DNA from: Acanthochromis polyacanthus
Taxonomy: Eukaryota > Chordata > Actinopteri > Pomacentridae
Assembly (NCBI RefSeq): GCF_021347895.1
Contig: NC_067123.1
Span: 6,267,828-6,331,827 of the forward strand
DNA length: 64,000 bases
Reading direction: 5' to 3'
The position numbers and the translations under genes are program-made. The notes beneath the pieces were generated by a model. The model saw only the letters and a list, made by a program, of their open reading frames with translations. It was not told the origin of the DNA and made no database searches. Below are positions 1 through 11,586 of this stretch, piece by piece (the stretch's first letter is position 1; each line of letters opens with the position of its first letter).

Positions 1-929
1 AAGTTAAGATCTAACCCTGACTATTTGTTAAAAAAGCACATTAAATGGACATTATTCACAGTTTTGTGACATAATTATTACTTCTCCCCTCACTTCTTAT
101 TACTTTCACTAGTTATTATTTGGGGAAAAAAACTAAATATGGATAATCTGTGAAATAATATTTATTTTTTTCAAACATAATTTTAATTATAAAACAATTT
201 TGATTTCAGAAAAAGCTAACTCTTTTTGTGAAGATGGTTTCATTAGACATTGCTGTGATTCAATGGTTGCATTCATTTATTTTCTTGAACCAAAATTATG
301 ATCCCTGATCCTGAAGACCTGACAAGTTTTCTGCTGTAAAGAGAAAACTGTGGCTCCACCTTTAGACTGAGACTTTTAAACAGAATTTCTATGAGTGTTT
401 TTGTTTATTTATACATTTTTGGTCTGTTTTATGTGCTTTTTTCAGGCTTGTTTTGCTTTTCTGAGTTCTCCTGCTTCTGTTGCAAATTTCTGCGATTTCT
501 TTGTGAGATGAATTTCTGACATTCCTCTGGTTTTATTGAGGCCTCGCTGCTGGTGTGGATGGATGGAGGTTACAGCCCAGGGTCTTTTTATTGCGTTTGT
601 ATGAAAACTACAAACTCTGATCGATTGACTGATTTATCTCAGGAGCGGTCGGTTAAAAGCTGCTGCAAAAATAGCAGCAAAGTGAGAAAAGGTGGAACAT
701 CGTTTGTTTGTGAAGAAGGAATGAAATCTGAATCTTCTGTCCTCCACAGTTTGGTTTGTTGATAAAAAGAAGTTCTAAATGGAAGGCCGGCAGCAGACTG
801 GAGGGTAAAATAACAGATAAAATAAGAAAAACAGATGAGAAACAGCAGCACGGATCAATGAGGAAGGATTCAGAAACTCTGGATTAAAGTTGGTTACATT
901 CCCAAAATATGACGATATGAGAAAATAGT
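1..929. other. AT-rich sequence, nothing recognised
   Basis: No coding region, RNA gene or repeat family could be supported here. Short open frames on both strands lack codon structure and splice context. The T-rich array follows directly. Confidence 0.5.
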
Positions 930-2225
930 TTGTTTTTCTGTTTGTTTTGCATCTTTTTTTGTATATTTAATGTATTTTCTGTTTTTCATGTCTCTTTCTC
1001 TTTAATTTGTGTCCTTTTCTGTTTTTGTGTTTTTCTGTTTGTTTTGTGTCTTTTTCTGGTGGTTTTGGGTCTTTTTTTGCGTTGTTTTAGTCTTTTCTGT
1101 TTGTTTCATATTATTTTGTGGCTGTGTTGTTTAATAGCAATTTTGGGTCTGTTTCTTTTCAGTTTGTGTCTTTGTGGTCATCTTGCTTCATTTTGCATCT
1201 TTTTCTGGTTGTTTTGTTGTTTTTTCTTTTTAATTTGCGTCATTTTCTTGTTGTTTTTTGTCTTTTTCAGGCTTTTTTGTGTCTTTTTTGGGTTGTTTCA
1301 TATCTTTTTTGTGGTTGTGTCATTTAATGGTAATTTTCGGTCTATTTGTATTCATTTTGTGACTTTGTGGTCATGTTGTGGTCATTCTTCATCTTTTTCT
1401 GGTTGTTTTATGTCTTTTTCTCTTTAATTTGTGTCATTTTCTCGTTGTTTTATGTCTTTTTATGTTTCATTTGTGTCATTTTCTCATTGTTTTGTGTCTT
1501 TTTATGTTTCATTTGTGTCTTTTTCGGGTTCTTTTGTGTCTTTTTTGGGTTGTTTCATATCTTTTTTGTAGTTGTGTCATTTAATGGTAATTCTGGGTCT
1601 ATTTCTATTCAGATTGTGTCTTTGTGGTCATGTGATCATTCTGCATGCTTTTCTGTTTGTGTTATGTCTTTTTTGTGTTATTTTATGGTAACTTGGGGTC
1701 TATTTCTGTTGAATTTGTTACTTTATGATCATTTTGATTCCTCTTTTACGTCTTTTTTTCTGTTTGTTTTGTATCTTCTGATACCTGGATGGATGTAAAA
1801 CCCATTTGATTGGTCATTTTGTATTTTTTTCCTTATTTTGTGTCTGGTTTTTGTTCTGTTCTGTTTTTTGTTCTGTTCTTTTGAATTTGTGTCTTTTTTC
1901 TGGCTGTTTTATGTCTTTTTCTGTTTTGTTTTTTTTGTCTTTTTCTGTTTTTTCTTTTGGATTTGTGTGTCTTCGGGATTGTTTTTTTTCTCATTGTGGT
2001 AATTTTATTTGTCGTTTTGGTCCTTTTTCCTGTTTTGTGTCTCATTTTTTGTCCAGATTTAAGCATCTTGTGTCTTGTTTTCCTTGTTTTGTGTCTATTT
2101 GTAGGCATCTTGTGTCTTGTTTTTCCTGTTTTGTGTCTATTTTTAGGCATCTTGTGTCTTGTTTTTCTTGTTTTGTGTCATTTTGTGTCTCGTTTTTGTT
2201 GTGTAGTGTGACGTCTTGATCATTT
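930..2225. repeat. T-rich degenerate tandem array
   Basis: The + strand is made almost wholly of imperfect 20-30 base units of the type TTTTGTGTCTTTTTCTGGTTG, with strong T over A asymmetry. The long open frames here translate to Phe/Cys/Leu/Val-rich nonsense caused by composition, so they are not genes. The same family occurs at 5995-6720, and a related CATTTTGG-type family at 41-46.5 kb and 48.6-49.1 kb. Confidence 0.8.
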
Positions 2226-2929
2226 TATGTGTCTTTAGGACAGTTTTGTCTCATTGTGACATGAAAAGATAAATAATCAGCTAATTCAGAGGAGGTTCTG
2301 TTGGTTTTCATGGACTGATGGTCATATTTGAGTTGTTGTTGTGTTTAATTGTGTCTATTTGTGCATCTGTTCGGCTTCATTTGTATTCTTCAACCACATT
2401 CGGGGACAATGAGTCTGTGGCATCGATTTTTGGGCATCGGAAGCTGAAAAGTTTGAGAGTTTCTGCTAGGAAGAACTCAAGGGATGAAGTGGAGAGAAAA
2501 TGTTGGCTTGTTGGTTCTCTGTTGTGGAGAAACTTCAGGCCCAGAAGTGAACGACGTGTTCTGAAAGCAAACAGAAGCTGTGACGTTAGTGAAGCTGCTG
2601 TGTCTTCATTTTAACTTTAATCATTTACAGTCTAACAAACGTCTTTACGTGGAATATTTGGCTTGATTTGCCTTTTTTATATTTTTTTTGTAAAGTCATG
2701 TTTCTTAACATTTATGAGCTAATGCAATGAATTTCATCCGTTTTCATGTGTGCTTTAAGTGTCCTTATACTTTTTAAAGCCACTTCTTTTGGCGTATTTT
2801 TTGTTAACAAACCTGAATAATATCATAATAATAATAATATGGGGTGATGTAGAGTTGTTCTGCTGTCTCACATGTTGTTCATTTTACCCAAAGCTGCTTT
2901 CTGTCACATATTCTGAATTAATTTTTAAA
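2226..2929. other. Unrecognised intergenic sequence
   Basis: Mixed-composition sequence with a short ATA/ATT-rich stretch near 2820. No gene, TIR or tandem unit was seen. Confidence 0.4.
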
Positions 2930-3310
2930 AATTTCATGTTGTCAGACGTGGGAATTTTTGCATTTTCTGCCTCAATTTTGCATCTTGTTTGGGATTATCT
3001 CCAGGAATGAAACTCCCACAGCAATGAAATTAGCTGAGAACTCAGACAAAATAATCTCCTGCAAATTTAAATGATTAAATGGCTACAGTAGAGACTAAAT
3101 CTTCAGTTATTGGCCCTTGAAATGGAAAAAAGTGCAAAATTGCCAAACAAACACGATATTGTGGCCCCTAAAGTTCCTGTAAGTGTATATATATATGGAT
3201 GGATCCATATCTATAGTAAAAATCCAGTCTTTAGTCGATATTTCACCAACTTTTGAGGCTCAAACATCAGTAGAATTTGATGTGTGGTAAGCCAGTTTGG
3301 CTATTTTGAC
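2930..3310 (+). repeat. Rep-A dispersed repeat, copy 1
   Basis: This copy shares with sites near 7.6, 26.6, 58.3, 60.2, 60.5 and 60.9 kb a core that reads, in part, CAGTCTTTRGTCGAYATTTC followed by a GAGGCTCAAACATCAGTAGA-like stretch. A TATATATGGATGGATCCATA-like segment precedes the core. No ORF is present. Family identity is unknown; a non-autonomous element is inferred from dispersed copies in both orientations. Confidence 0.7.
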
Positions 3311-3319
3311 TTGAGACTC

Positions 3320-3970
3320 ATTCAAAATGTCAGGGCTCCCTCCTCACCCCTGTCCTTCCCACCTGGCATCCCAAATACCCCTTTTCCCCTATCATGCTCC
3401 CCTCTCTCCCTCTGTTCCTCTGTCTCCCATCCACTCCCCTGCCTCTGCCTCCTTCCCCAGTGTGACACCTGAGTGGAGCACAGGCTCACACCTGCATTCA
3501 GGTAATCAGCGTTACCCGCCGGTCCCGGACAGCTGAAGGACATCTCACTGATTACCATCCCTGCAATAAGTACCGGCTCATCCTTCCACTCCCTGCCAGA
3601 TTGTTGAATACGACTCAATAGTCAGTTTGCTCTCTAACAGCACAGTAGTCTGTTGAAGCCTTCAGGAGTTTTAACGCGCTGTGTCTTTTTCTCTTTCTTA
3701 GACTCAGCTGTCCGGGATCCCGTCTCCGAGTCCCTCGTCTGTTTTCCCCTCGGACCCATTTGGCACCCTGTAATCCTCCAGTCAGCCCGGAACCCCCCTC
3801 CCTTTCCTGAACTCCCCTCCAGTCCATCCACACCTGTCCAGAACCCACAGCACCACGCCGGCTGCTCTCCACCTCCTGACTCCTCGCCCCGAACACCAAC
3901 TGGACGCCAGCCGATCCCAAGCCACCGAACACCTCGGCCGTCGGATCGCCGGGGTCCAAGACCATCCATT
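3320..3970. other. CT-rich segment, possibly a retroelement fragment
   Basis: A C/T-rich block unlike its AT-rich surroundings, ending exactly where the TIR element begins. Open frames on both strands are Pro/Ser- or Gly/Arg-rich and look compositional. It could be a 5' region of a fish LINE or an LTR fragment, but I cannot name a family. Confidence 0.3.
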
Positions 3971-4144
3971 ACTTTTTAGACCCTCCAGAAAAACGCGGGC
4001 TAAAATCCTTGATTATGCGAATAAATATGCGGGGTTTTTATGCCATTTTATGTGGGGAAATTGCGGAAAGTTGCAAAGTATGAGAATAGTTGTGAAATAT
4101 GCAAAAATATGCACGATTCACCTGCCGTCTGGCCGCGGAGGGAT

Positions 4145-4511
4145 CCATCCATCCTCTATACACCGCTTTATCCTCACTAGGGTCACGGGGGGTGCTGGAG
4201 TCTATCCCAGCTGACTCGGGTGAAGGCAGGGGACACCCTGGACAGGTCACCAGTCTGTCACAGGGCTACATATACAGACAAACAATCATACTCACATTCA
4301 CACCTACGGGCAATTTAGAGTAACCAATTAACCTCAGCATATTTTTGGACTGTGGGAGGAAGCCGGAGTACCCGGAGAAAACCCACGCATGTACAGGGAG
4401 AACATGCAAACTCCATACAGAAAGATCCCAGGCCCACCCCGGGATTTGAACCGGGGATCTTCTTGCTGTAAGGCAAAAGTGCTAACCACTATGCCACTGT
4501 GCAGCCCCTGT
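4145..4511 (-). mobile_element. tRNA-derived SINE with 8-bp target duplication
   Basis: Read on the - strand, the head has an A box (TGGCATAGTGG, 4486-4496) and a B box (GGTTCAAATCC, 4442-4452), the internal RNA polymerase III promoter of tRNA genes. The body is a segment very common in fish genomes and the 3' tail is ATGGATGG repeats. GGAGGGAT flanks both sides (4137-4144 and 4512-4519), a target duplication typical of LINE-driven insertion. It lies inside the outer TIR element and so is younger than it. Confidence 0.88.
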
Positions 4512-4949
4512 GGAGGGATGAGTCCTGTAATCAGACACACACTGGGACTGTTGTGGGGTTACTGGACTGACAGCCTGTGCTTTGGGAGGGGGAGAAGCTC
4601 ACAGCAGGTCCTGCTGCTTGTTGAAAACAGTAACTGCTGAATGATCCAAGTTTTCCTGTCAGTCTCCAAAACGGCAGAAAAAGTCACTAGATTTGTGGCT
4701 AGTCGCTTTTGACAAAAAACATCGCTAGGACGCTTTGGAAAGTCGCTAGATTTAGCGAGGAAAGTCGCTAAGTTGACAACACTGGCGCCGTGCTCCGCAT
4801 CAGCTCATGCTTCTAGTGTGTGTGTGAATGCGCGAACTGATGACGTCAGGCCGGGCGTCACATAAAAACTCGCTCACAACTCCATTTGTATTGACCCATT
4901 TACTGTTGGTAAACAAAGAGGGCTGCGCGCGCACCCTGGCAACGGAATT

Positions 4950-5444
4950 ATGGTGGCTAGAAGTGGCTTATCAAGCTATGCGGGTGCATTATCAGTAAAA
5001 GATCGCGAAAACTACTTTAAAAAGATCACTTTTACAAATGGCAAGAGGTTCCCAGATCCCTGTGCACTTACTGAATGGAACTATGACGTTAGTAAGTGGC
5101 CCAATATTCAGTGACCTGATATTTACTTATATTTAGTTGAAAAACTTAGCATGTACACTAGAGAGAAGCTGCAAGCATACAAATCTATGGAGGCCTATGA
5201 TTACACAATTTGTGTACAGGAGGTGAGATACAAGGACACTGACAAAGAGTTTTGCGTTTTGATGTCTGAAATCCTACCCAGCCAACAAAGTGGAGAACTA
5301 CATACACACGTCAAACTGCACTTGTATGGCGGCGACTCCAGCCACATTATTGTTTATGTCCCCCTGTCACAACAGTCGACAGGGCTTTTATTAGTGGCTC
5401 TAATCGTGTGGGAACCGACAGCTCGTCAGTATATTTTGCACTGA
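4950..5444 (+). pseudogene. 5' remnant of YqaJ/SWIM-type transposon ORF
   Basis: The frame opens at ATG 4950 and hits an in-frame TGA at 5112-5114 after 54 codons. It continues in the same frame through MYTREKLQAYKSMEAYDY at about 5151. A PDP..L...W..D.S.WP block with DIYLYL just after the stop matches the layout of the protein start at 15630. This N-terminal pattern (AYKS.EAY) is known from uncharacterised proteins with SWIM and YqaJ nuclease-like domains in fish and cnidarian transposons; neither of those domains is reached here. It is dead: one stop plus loss of the 3' part. Confidence 0.6.
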
Positions 5445-5459
5445 TTTCGCTTTATTTGC

Positions 5460-5642
5460 CACAACAGAACACACACGTGCATTGTTGATGGTATCCTCCG
5501 TCCAATCCACTCGCTTGATAGCCTGGAGCCACAGCCGCCTTCAGTTGCTCTGAAACGGCCGACAGCCCCTTGGTATGCGGTAGAACTTAAGTCCTTCTTG
5601 AGTATTTCGGTTCACACAACCAAAAACACAACAACCTAACAT
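5460..5642 (-). pseudogene. THAP zinc-finger remnant of a transposase
   Basis: From ATG at 5642 on the - strand the frame reads MLGCCVFGCVNR, then GLKFYRIPRG, the C-x4-C start and F-x-x-P region of a THAP domain. A frameshift follows, after which RRLWLQAIKR and an RVCS segment continue in another frame. The THAP pattern C-x2-4-C...C-x2-H is known for DNA-binding heads of P-element-like and ISL2EU/Harbinger-like transposases. The final Cys-x2-His-Phe is lost where the internal deletion starts. Confidence 0.72.
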
Positions 5643-5994
5643 TATGATGCCGATAGGTCGGTGTTAGTTTTTAGTTTTGCTACTTCATGTGGTGCGAACA
5701 ATGCCAGGTAAATGATATGAAGCGGTACTTCCGTCTCCATGATGCGCACGCAGCTTGTTGATGACGTCGGCTCTGATGGGGTCTATTGGTCATAGTTTTC
5801 TCATTTTATGCAGAAATTGTGAAATCAAGCTGGACCCGTATATTTCTCTTTTTTTCATGGAAATGTGAGATTCTTGCTGGAATTATGCGGCCTTTTTGGA
5901 AATAATTGACTCCTGCATAATCAGCAGCATTTTGGTGATAAATGCGGGAATTCATGCGATCGCATAATCGTTTTTCTGGAGGGTCTAACTTTTT

Positions 5995-6720
5995 ATCTTT
6001 TTGTGATTGTTTTATGGTAATTTTGGGTCTGTTTCTGTTTAATTTGCATCTTTGTGGTCAGTTTGCTTTCTTTTATGGTATTTTTGTTCCTTTTTCTGTT
6101 TAATGTGTGTCTCTGGTTGTTTTGTGTCTTTTTCTGGTTGTTTTGTATCTTTTCTGTGGTTGTTTTGTGTTGTTTTATGCACATTTTGGGCCTATTTCTA
6201 TTCAAATTGTGTCATTATGGTCATTTCTCTTTATATTGTGGTCATTTTGCATTTTTTTCTGGTTGTTTTGTGGCTTTATTGTAGTTATTTTATGATCACT
6301 TGGGGTGTATTTCTGCTTTATTTGTGTTTGTGGTCATTTTGCATTGTTTTGTGGTAATTGTGCGTCTTTTTCAGTTTCATTTCTGTCTATTTATTTTGTA
6401 TCTGTTAATTAGTGCTTGTTTTGTATGTTTTTGTGGTTGTTTTGCATAGTTTATTGGTCATTTGGGGTCTTTTTCTATTCAATTTGTGTCTCTGTGGACA
6501 TTTTGCTTCCCGTTGCGGCCATTTTGTGTCTTTTTCTGGTTGTTTTGTGTATTTTTTGTGGTTGTTTTGTGATATTTTATGGCCATTTTGGATCTTTTTC
6601 TGTGTGATTTGTGTCTTTGTGGTCCTTTTGTCTCCTTGTGTGGTAATTTTGTGTCCTTTTCTGATTGTTTTGTGTCTTTTTCTGGTTGTTTTATGTTTTT
6701 TTATGGTGATTTGGGGAGTA
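5995..6720. repeat. T-rich degenerate tandem array
   Basis: Same family as 930-2225 (TTTTGTGTCTTTTTCTGGTTG-type units). It begins right after the outer TIR element ends. Open frames on both strands are compositional. Confidence 0.75.
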
Positions 6721-7449
6721 ATTCGGTGAGTCTCCACTCTGCAGTCGACTTCTGTGTTTCTCTGTGTGCAGGTATGATAATACATAGGATTTAAGGGAAT
6801 CACAACTCTCTTTGTTCTGTGTTTTCTGTGTGCAGCTGAGGGTCTCCTGCAGACTCTGTGGTGTTAAAACACAATCAGACTTCCAGAATTTGAAGTGTGT
6901 TTCCATCTTCTTCCACACTGACGGTTCAGAGAAGACTGACATCAAGAGAAGTTCAACATTTGGATGTAAAGAAGCAAACTGACTGTATTCTCCTCCTTTC
7001 TTTGTTTGCTGACATGATCCTCTAAATTTAGCTTATTTATATGGGATAAATCAAGTTTCCTGTGACCCAGTGGACGTACAAATGAAGAATCTTCAAGTCT
7101 ACTGAGTCAGTCTCTGTAAAATTCAGACAGAATTCAGGAAATATTTTGCTGCATCATCTCCGATTTTATTCAGATTTTACCTGTTTGTTGTTTGCTGCAT
7201 CTTTAAAGTGTCTTTCATTTGATGACATCTGTTGGCGCCATCAAAGCTCCAAACACTACGGAAAGGAAAAAACAAAACAAACTGGACGTTAAGAACAACA
7301 GAGACATTAAAATGTCTTTTGAGAATTTCCTTTCAACAAATAAAAGCACCTTTTCCTTTTTGTTGCTTTCAGCTGATGCTTCCCTGTCCTGTGTTTATTT
7401 CAAGTACATGTTTGGGAACATTCTTTAAGGCAAAATCAGCCTCATATGT
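6721..7449. other. Unrecognised intergenic sequence
   Basis: Mixed composition with no recognisable gene or repeat unit. The open frame near 7219-7428 has no homologue that I recognise. Confidence 0.4.
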
Positions 7450-8260
7450 TGGAAAATTCAACATGAGGACAACATGAAAGCAGTTTCTACATATAATACC
7501 AACATATACACCCCTATGAATGCTAGTTTTTGTCTCCTATGGATTAGTTTGGAGATAAAATAACAAAAAAATGGAATCTTGTGTTACTAAACTTGCTATG
7601 AATCAAATTCTACTGATGTTAGAGCCTCAAAAATTGGTGAAATGTCGACCAAAGACTGTATTTTTAGTAGAAATATGGATCCATTCGTATTTACAGGACC
7701 TTTCTGAGGACCATACTACCCTAGTTTGAAAAATTTGTACTTATATTTTATTTTTAGGGGTCAATAATTATTAACTATTGACATTTTATGCAATTTTGAC
7801 ACAGTTTGGACATTTTGGACAAAATTTTATCCTATTTTACACACATTTTGAGTCATTTTTGACAAGTTTCGCATCAAAATACCGACCACACATCAAATTC
7901 TACTGATGGTTGAGCCTCAAAAGTTGGAAGAAGGAAACATGGATCCCCTTACGCTTACAGGAACTGTAAGCGTAAGGGGATGAGTAACTGGTTTGAAAAT
8001 GCTGTACTTTTGTTCATTTTCAAGGTTCAATTTGAGGTTCAAAATTGGAACACTACTGGAGGCATTTGTTTGTGTCCTCAGCAAATTCGGTGGCCGTGAA
8101 TATTACATTTCTGGAGATATTGAAACTTTTGAATGGCTTTTTAGGTTAAAACGTTTAATTTCGAGAGTGAAAATACAAAAATTCTCAAATATGAAAACAT
8201 GAAATTCTTTAAATTCGGCTAAAATATTTTACAGAATTCAGTGTGGGGTCCCAAATGACA
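7450..8260 (-). repeat. Rep-A dispersed repeat, copy 2 (opposite orientation)
   Basis: Carries the complement of the Rep-A core (GTCGACCAAAGACTGTATTT at about 7640) and a second partial core at 7888-7960. The second core contains an 18-bp perfect hairpin. The segment with ATGAGTAACTGG to AAATTCGGC aligns by eye with 26720-27000, another copy in the same orientation. Confidence 0.65.
7943..7981. repeat. Perfect 18-bp hairpin with 3-base loop
   Basis: ATCCCCTTACGCTTACAG is followed by GAA and then by its exact reverse complement. Other Rep-A copies read onward into a different sequence at this point, so the second arm is specific to this copy. Confidence 0.9.
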
Positions 8261-8868
8261 AAAAAGAACAAATGAAGCAACACTGAGACCAGTAAAGCAT
8301 TAAAAAAACATACACATTTACAGAGTTATTTCATTAAAGTAGGGTTATTTTGGAGATTTGCAATGATCTCATTTTACAACCTACAGCTCTGGTCTGAACT
8401 GGAAAGATAAAATGTTCTTATGGACACTTCATCCTGTTTTACATTCAGCAGTTTCTGATTTCACAAACAGAACTCATGATTAATAAATGAGCTTCTTTTT
8501 GCAAATGTGCAGAACAGAAACAGTGTCCAGAGGATTTTCTGCAAACAGACGCACTTTTGGGTTAAATCCATGATGAGAAGCTGCTCAGTTCTTCCTAAGA
8601 GGATGTAAATATTGATCAGCTGTGGCTGCACTTCATCACGTTACGAAGCCCACTTTAATAAAGTGGCAGCTTATTGAGTCGAGCTCCTTCCAGCGGCTTT
8701 TAATGAACCACACCAGTGTTTTAGAGGCACCTGAAAGTTCTTTTGGCTGCCGTTTCATTCTGAACTCTGATCTCCGCGGCTCGTAAAGTCTCAAAAAAAA
8801 AGCGAGAAGACGCACGGAGTGCGATGGTGGCTGGTGTCCAGCTGGTTTTGGAGGAGGGAGGTCTGGTG

Positions 8869-8870
<2 letters not shown>
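8261..8870. other. 5' flank of trhr, no promoter element assigned
   Basis: Ordinary AT-rich sequence becoming GC-richer toward 8750. I could not assign a TATA box or start site with confidence. The real trhr promoter and any upstream non-coding exon may lie here. Confidence 0.3.

Positions 8871-8930
<60 letters not shown>
8871..8930. repeat. (GAT)20 trinucleotide microsatellite upstream of trhr
   Basis: Twenty uninterrupted ATG/GAT units, 363-422 bases before the trhr start codon. It appears as poly-Asp or poly-His in open frames, but there is no reason to think it is translated. It probably lies in the promoter or 5' untranslated region. Confidence 0.95.
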
Positions 8931-9292
8931 GGTTAATCCTCTCGCATGCGTACGAGAGCTCGTGCCAAAAGGAAGGCTCAAAACCAAACCGCCATCTGTC
9001 CGCCGGACTCAGTTTGTTCTGACGGGAGACGCGGCGCAGCGCTTTTTACGCGCAGCTTCACGGAGGAATCACGGCAGAATCCGAGCAGCTCGGCGTCGGT
9101 TAGTGAAGCTTTAAAGAGAATCTCACACCTGCCTTCACTTTTATTCTGCTTAAAGTCGACACGGGCTTCTCCAGAGCTGTAAAGTTTGAGAATTTCTCGC
9201 GTTTTTCGTGCGTAAAAGCAGCGCGGCGCGTCAGGAAGCAGATCTCCGCACCGAAAAGTCTCTTTTTTTGATTTCTTATCTGATTTAACAAG

Positions 9293-10081
9293 ATGGACAA
9301 CTTCACCTCAGCTCCGCAGACGAACCAAACTCTGGGGATCTGGACGGACTACAGCCTCCAGTACAAAGTGATCAGCAGTCTGCTGCTGTTCGTCATCTGC
9401 GCTTTGGGAATCGTCGGGAACGTGATGGTGATCCTGGTGGTTCTCACCACCAAACACATGCGGACTCCCACCAACTGCTACCTGGTGAGTCTGGCGGTGG
9501 CGGACCTGATGGTGCTGACGGCCGCCGGACTGCCCACCATCACCGACAGCATCTTCGCCTCCTGGGTGTTCGGACACTACGGCTGCCTGTGCATCACCTA
9601 CTTCCAGTACCTGGGCATCAACGCGTCCTCCTGCTCCATCACCGCCTTCACCATAGAGCGCTACATCGCCATCTGCCACCCCATCAAAGCCCAGTTTCTG
9701 TGCACTCTGTCCCGAGCCAAGAAGATCATCCTGCTGGTGTGGGCTTTCACCTCCGTCTACTGCGTCATGTGGTTCTACCTGTCGGACATCCAGCAGCTGG
9801 TCTACGACAACATCACCGTGGTCACCTGCGGCTACCGGGTCCCCAGGAGGTTCTACCTGCCCATCTACTTCTTCGACTTCGGCGTGTTCTTCGTGCTGCC
9901 GCTGCTGCTCTCCGCGGTTCTCTACGGACTCATCGCCCGGATCCTGTTCCTCAACCCGCTGCCCTCCGTCCACAAGGACAAGAAGAAGAACAACAACGGA
10001 CCCAACAACCACATCAGCGGCAAGAGCAGCAGCTGCAAGAACTCCAGACACTCCAGCTCCACGGCCACGTCCCGCAGACAG
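9293..10081 (+). CDS. trhr: Thyrotropin-releasing hormone receptor, coding exon 1
   Basis: Encodes residues 1-263 of a class A GPCR that binds TRH at the plasma membrane and, in the family, couples through Gq/11 to phospholipase C. Visible: N-glycosylation sites NFT (residue 3) and NQT (11); TM1 from about 25; conserved Asp71 in TM2; Cys98 and Cys179 for the extracellular disulfide; Tyr106 and Asn110, ligand contacts in human TRHR, at identical numbers; the ERY motif at 122-124; TM5 near 190-215; and a basic, Asn-rich third intracellular loop at 227-263. The start has a good context (AAG before ATG, G after). The exon ends CAG|GTGAGA in phase 0 before TM6, which fits the known TRHR gene structure. 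The neighbour nudcd1 indicates the TRHR1 subtype. Confidence 0.97.
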
Positions 10082-11586
10082 GTGAGAGTCTGACAGGAGG
10101 CATTTATTTAGTCTGGATGAGGAGAAAATCTGTGGCAAACACTTCAAAACTCCAGATTCAACGACAGCAATTTACTGTTATTCTGCAGATTTTCCCAGCA
10201 TTGTAAAATTACAGACCGTGACTGTCAGTAAAACACAAAAACGTCTTAATTTACCTGTTAAACCAAATTAAAAGAAACCCAAACTAGAAAGAAAAACTTG
10301 GTATAAATGGTCATTTTTTTTCTTTCACATTTAGCCATAAAATCACACTATTCTTTTAATCAGAAATAAGTAATAAATCCGTTATGTTTGGAGTTATTTG
10401 AATGACAAATTATGAATATTAAATGTTAAAAGTGCACATTTTTGCTTGCTTGTTATCAATTTGACCACTTTTCAAAGAAAATCAAAAATCATTTCTTGAA
10501 AAACCACCTAGAAAAGCATGATCTGATGTTAAATGTAAAAAAAAAAGAATAAATAAAATACTGGCCAAATCAGTTTTTTTTCCCCCAAATATTGATTCCT
10601 TATTTAACTATGTTTGACTATAAAATCACACTAGTATTTACTGTATTAAAATATGGAAAAAACACAATTAAATTGTATTTTACAGATTATTATTTTGCAG
10701 TTATTTGAAAGCAAAATTATGGTAGCAGCAGAAAACAGAGAAAATAATTCTATTAACTAATTTTACAGATTTTTTACATTTTGTAGGGGTATATGTTAGT
10801 GAGAATATCTAATAAAAATCTAATTAAGAGAATGTATTTACTGGTTGACTTAAAAATTTAAAATGAAAAAAAAACCTCTAAATTATGTCAACATCAAAAA
10901 TCTATATTTTTACTCATAATGATAGGTTATTTTACATTTTTTACTGTAAAATTATACTGTTTTACTGTATTTAAATGAGTTAAAATACAATTATTTTATA
11001 GTTTTCCACAGTTTTTTAATGTGAAAGTATTCTAGAAATTTTTAATATATTTTTTCTGGTGGCCTTGATTTTTACAGTGTAATTCAGTCACACACTGATT
11101 TGAATGTTACTTAACTTTAATAGTATTGCTCTCATTTTCACCACATTAAACTGAATGAACTGCGTTGAAATGTCAAAGTACATCACACACTCAAAAAAAC
11201 TGTAAAATGAATGTAAACCATCATGGAAAATGTTTCCATGTGATTAAATAGTTTTCTTTCAGCAATGAGCTGATTATATTGGTCTGGTTGAATGTACTTG
11301 TGTTGAGTTAATTTAATTTATTGGAGTTGATTTGATGTATTAACTGAGTCCGACTTAATTTAATCAAGATGGGCCACTTAATTTTACAGTATTAAAAATT
11401 AAAAATATGTACTTTATTGAGTCAACATAGCTTGTTCGTGTTGATCCAGCTTATTTTTCTGGTTACACAACCTGTATTTAAGTTATTGTGACTCAATTTT
11501 AGCTCAGTACAAATAAATGTAAAAGATGTTAAGTTGTTGAAGGCGATTAAACATTATTTAATAATGTTAATTTGGAAAAATATATA

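Larger units (their letters stand above)
4892..5784. mobile_element. THAP/YqaJ-type DNA transposon 1, internally deleted (ISL2EU-like)
   Basis: Left end TGACCCATTTA and right end ending in GGGTCT form short imperfect inverted ends flanked by AT dinucleotides (4890-4891, 5785-5786). Its left end also resembles that of the 30433-31506 element. Inside are the 5' part of a YqaJ/SWIM-type ORF on + and the 5' part of a THAP ORF on -, converging; everything between is missing. The ISL2EU assignment rests on the AT duplication and this gene pair, known for that superfamily; the exact ends are inferred. Confidence 0.6.
3977..5987. mobile_element. Outer TIR transposon (non-autonomous) with nested insertions
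   Basis: Ends are inverted repeats: TAGACCCTCCAGAAAAACG on the left and its complement CGTTTTTCTGGAGGGTCTA on the right. Once the nested SINE and the THAP-bearing element are removed, about 750 bp remain, with no ORF of its own, so it is MITE-like. Both flanks carry ACTTTT next to the ends, so the target duplication may be a TA or a longer repeat. Superfamily is not assigned. Confidence 0.75.

Noticed and set aside
930..2219. Long Phe/Cys/Leu-rich open frames that look like membrane proteins
   Set aside because: They come from T-rich tandem repeats, occur in several frames at once and lack start context or splice sites.
8721..9022. Poly-His and poly-Asp proteins
   Set aside because: Both are readings of the (GAT)20 microsatellite.
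9308..10147. Long antisense open frame (279 codons) opposite trhr exon 1
   Set aside because: It mirrors the GC-rich third-codon pattern of trhr, has no recognisable domain and runs past the splice site. It is a shadow of the sense gene.
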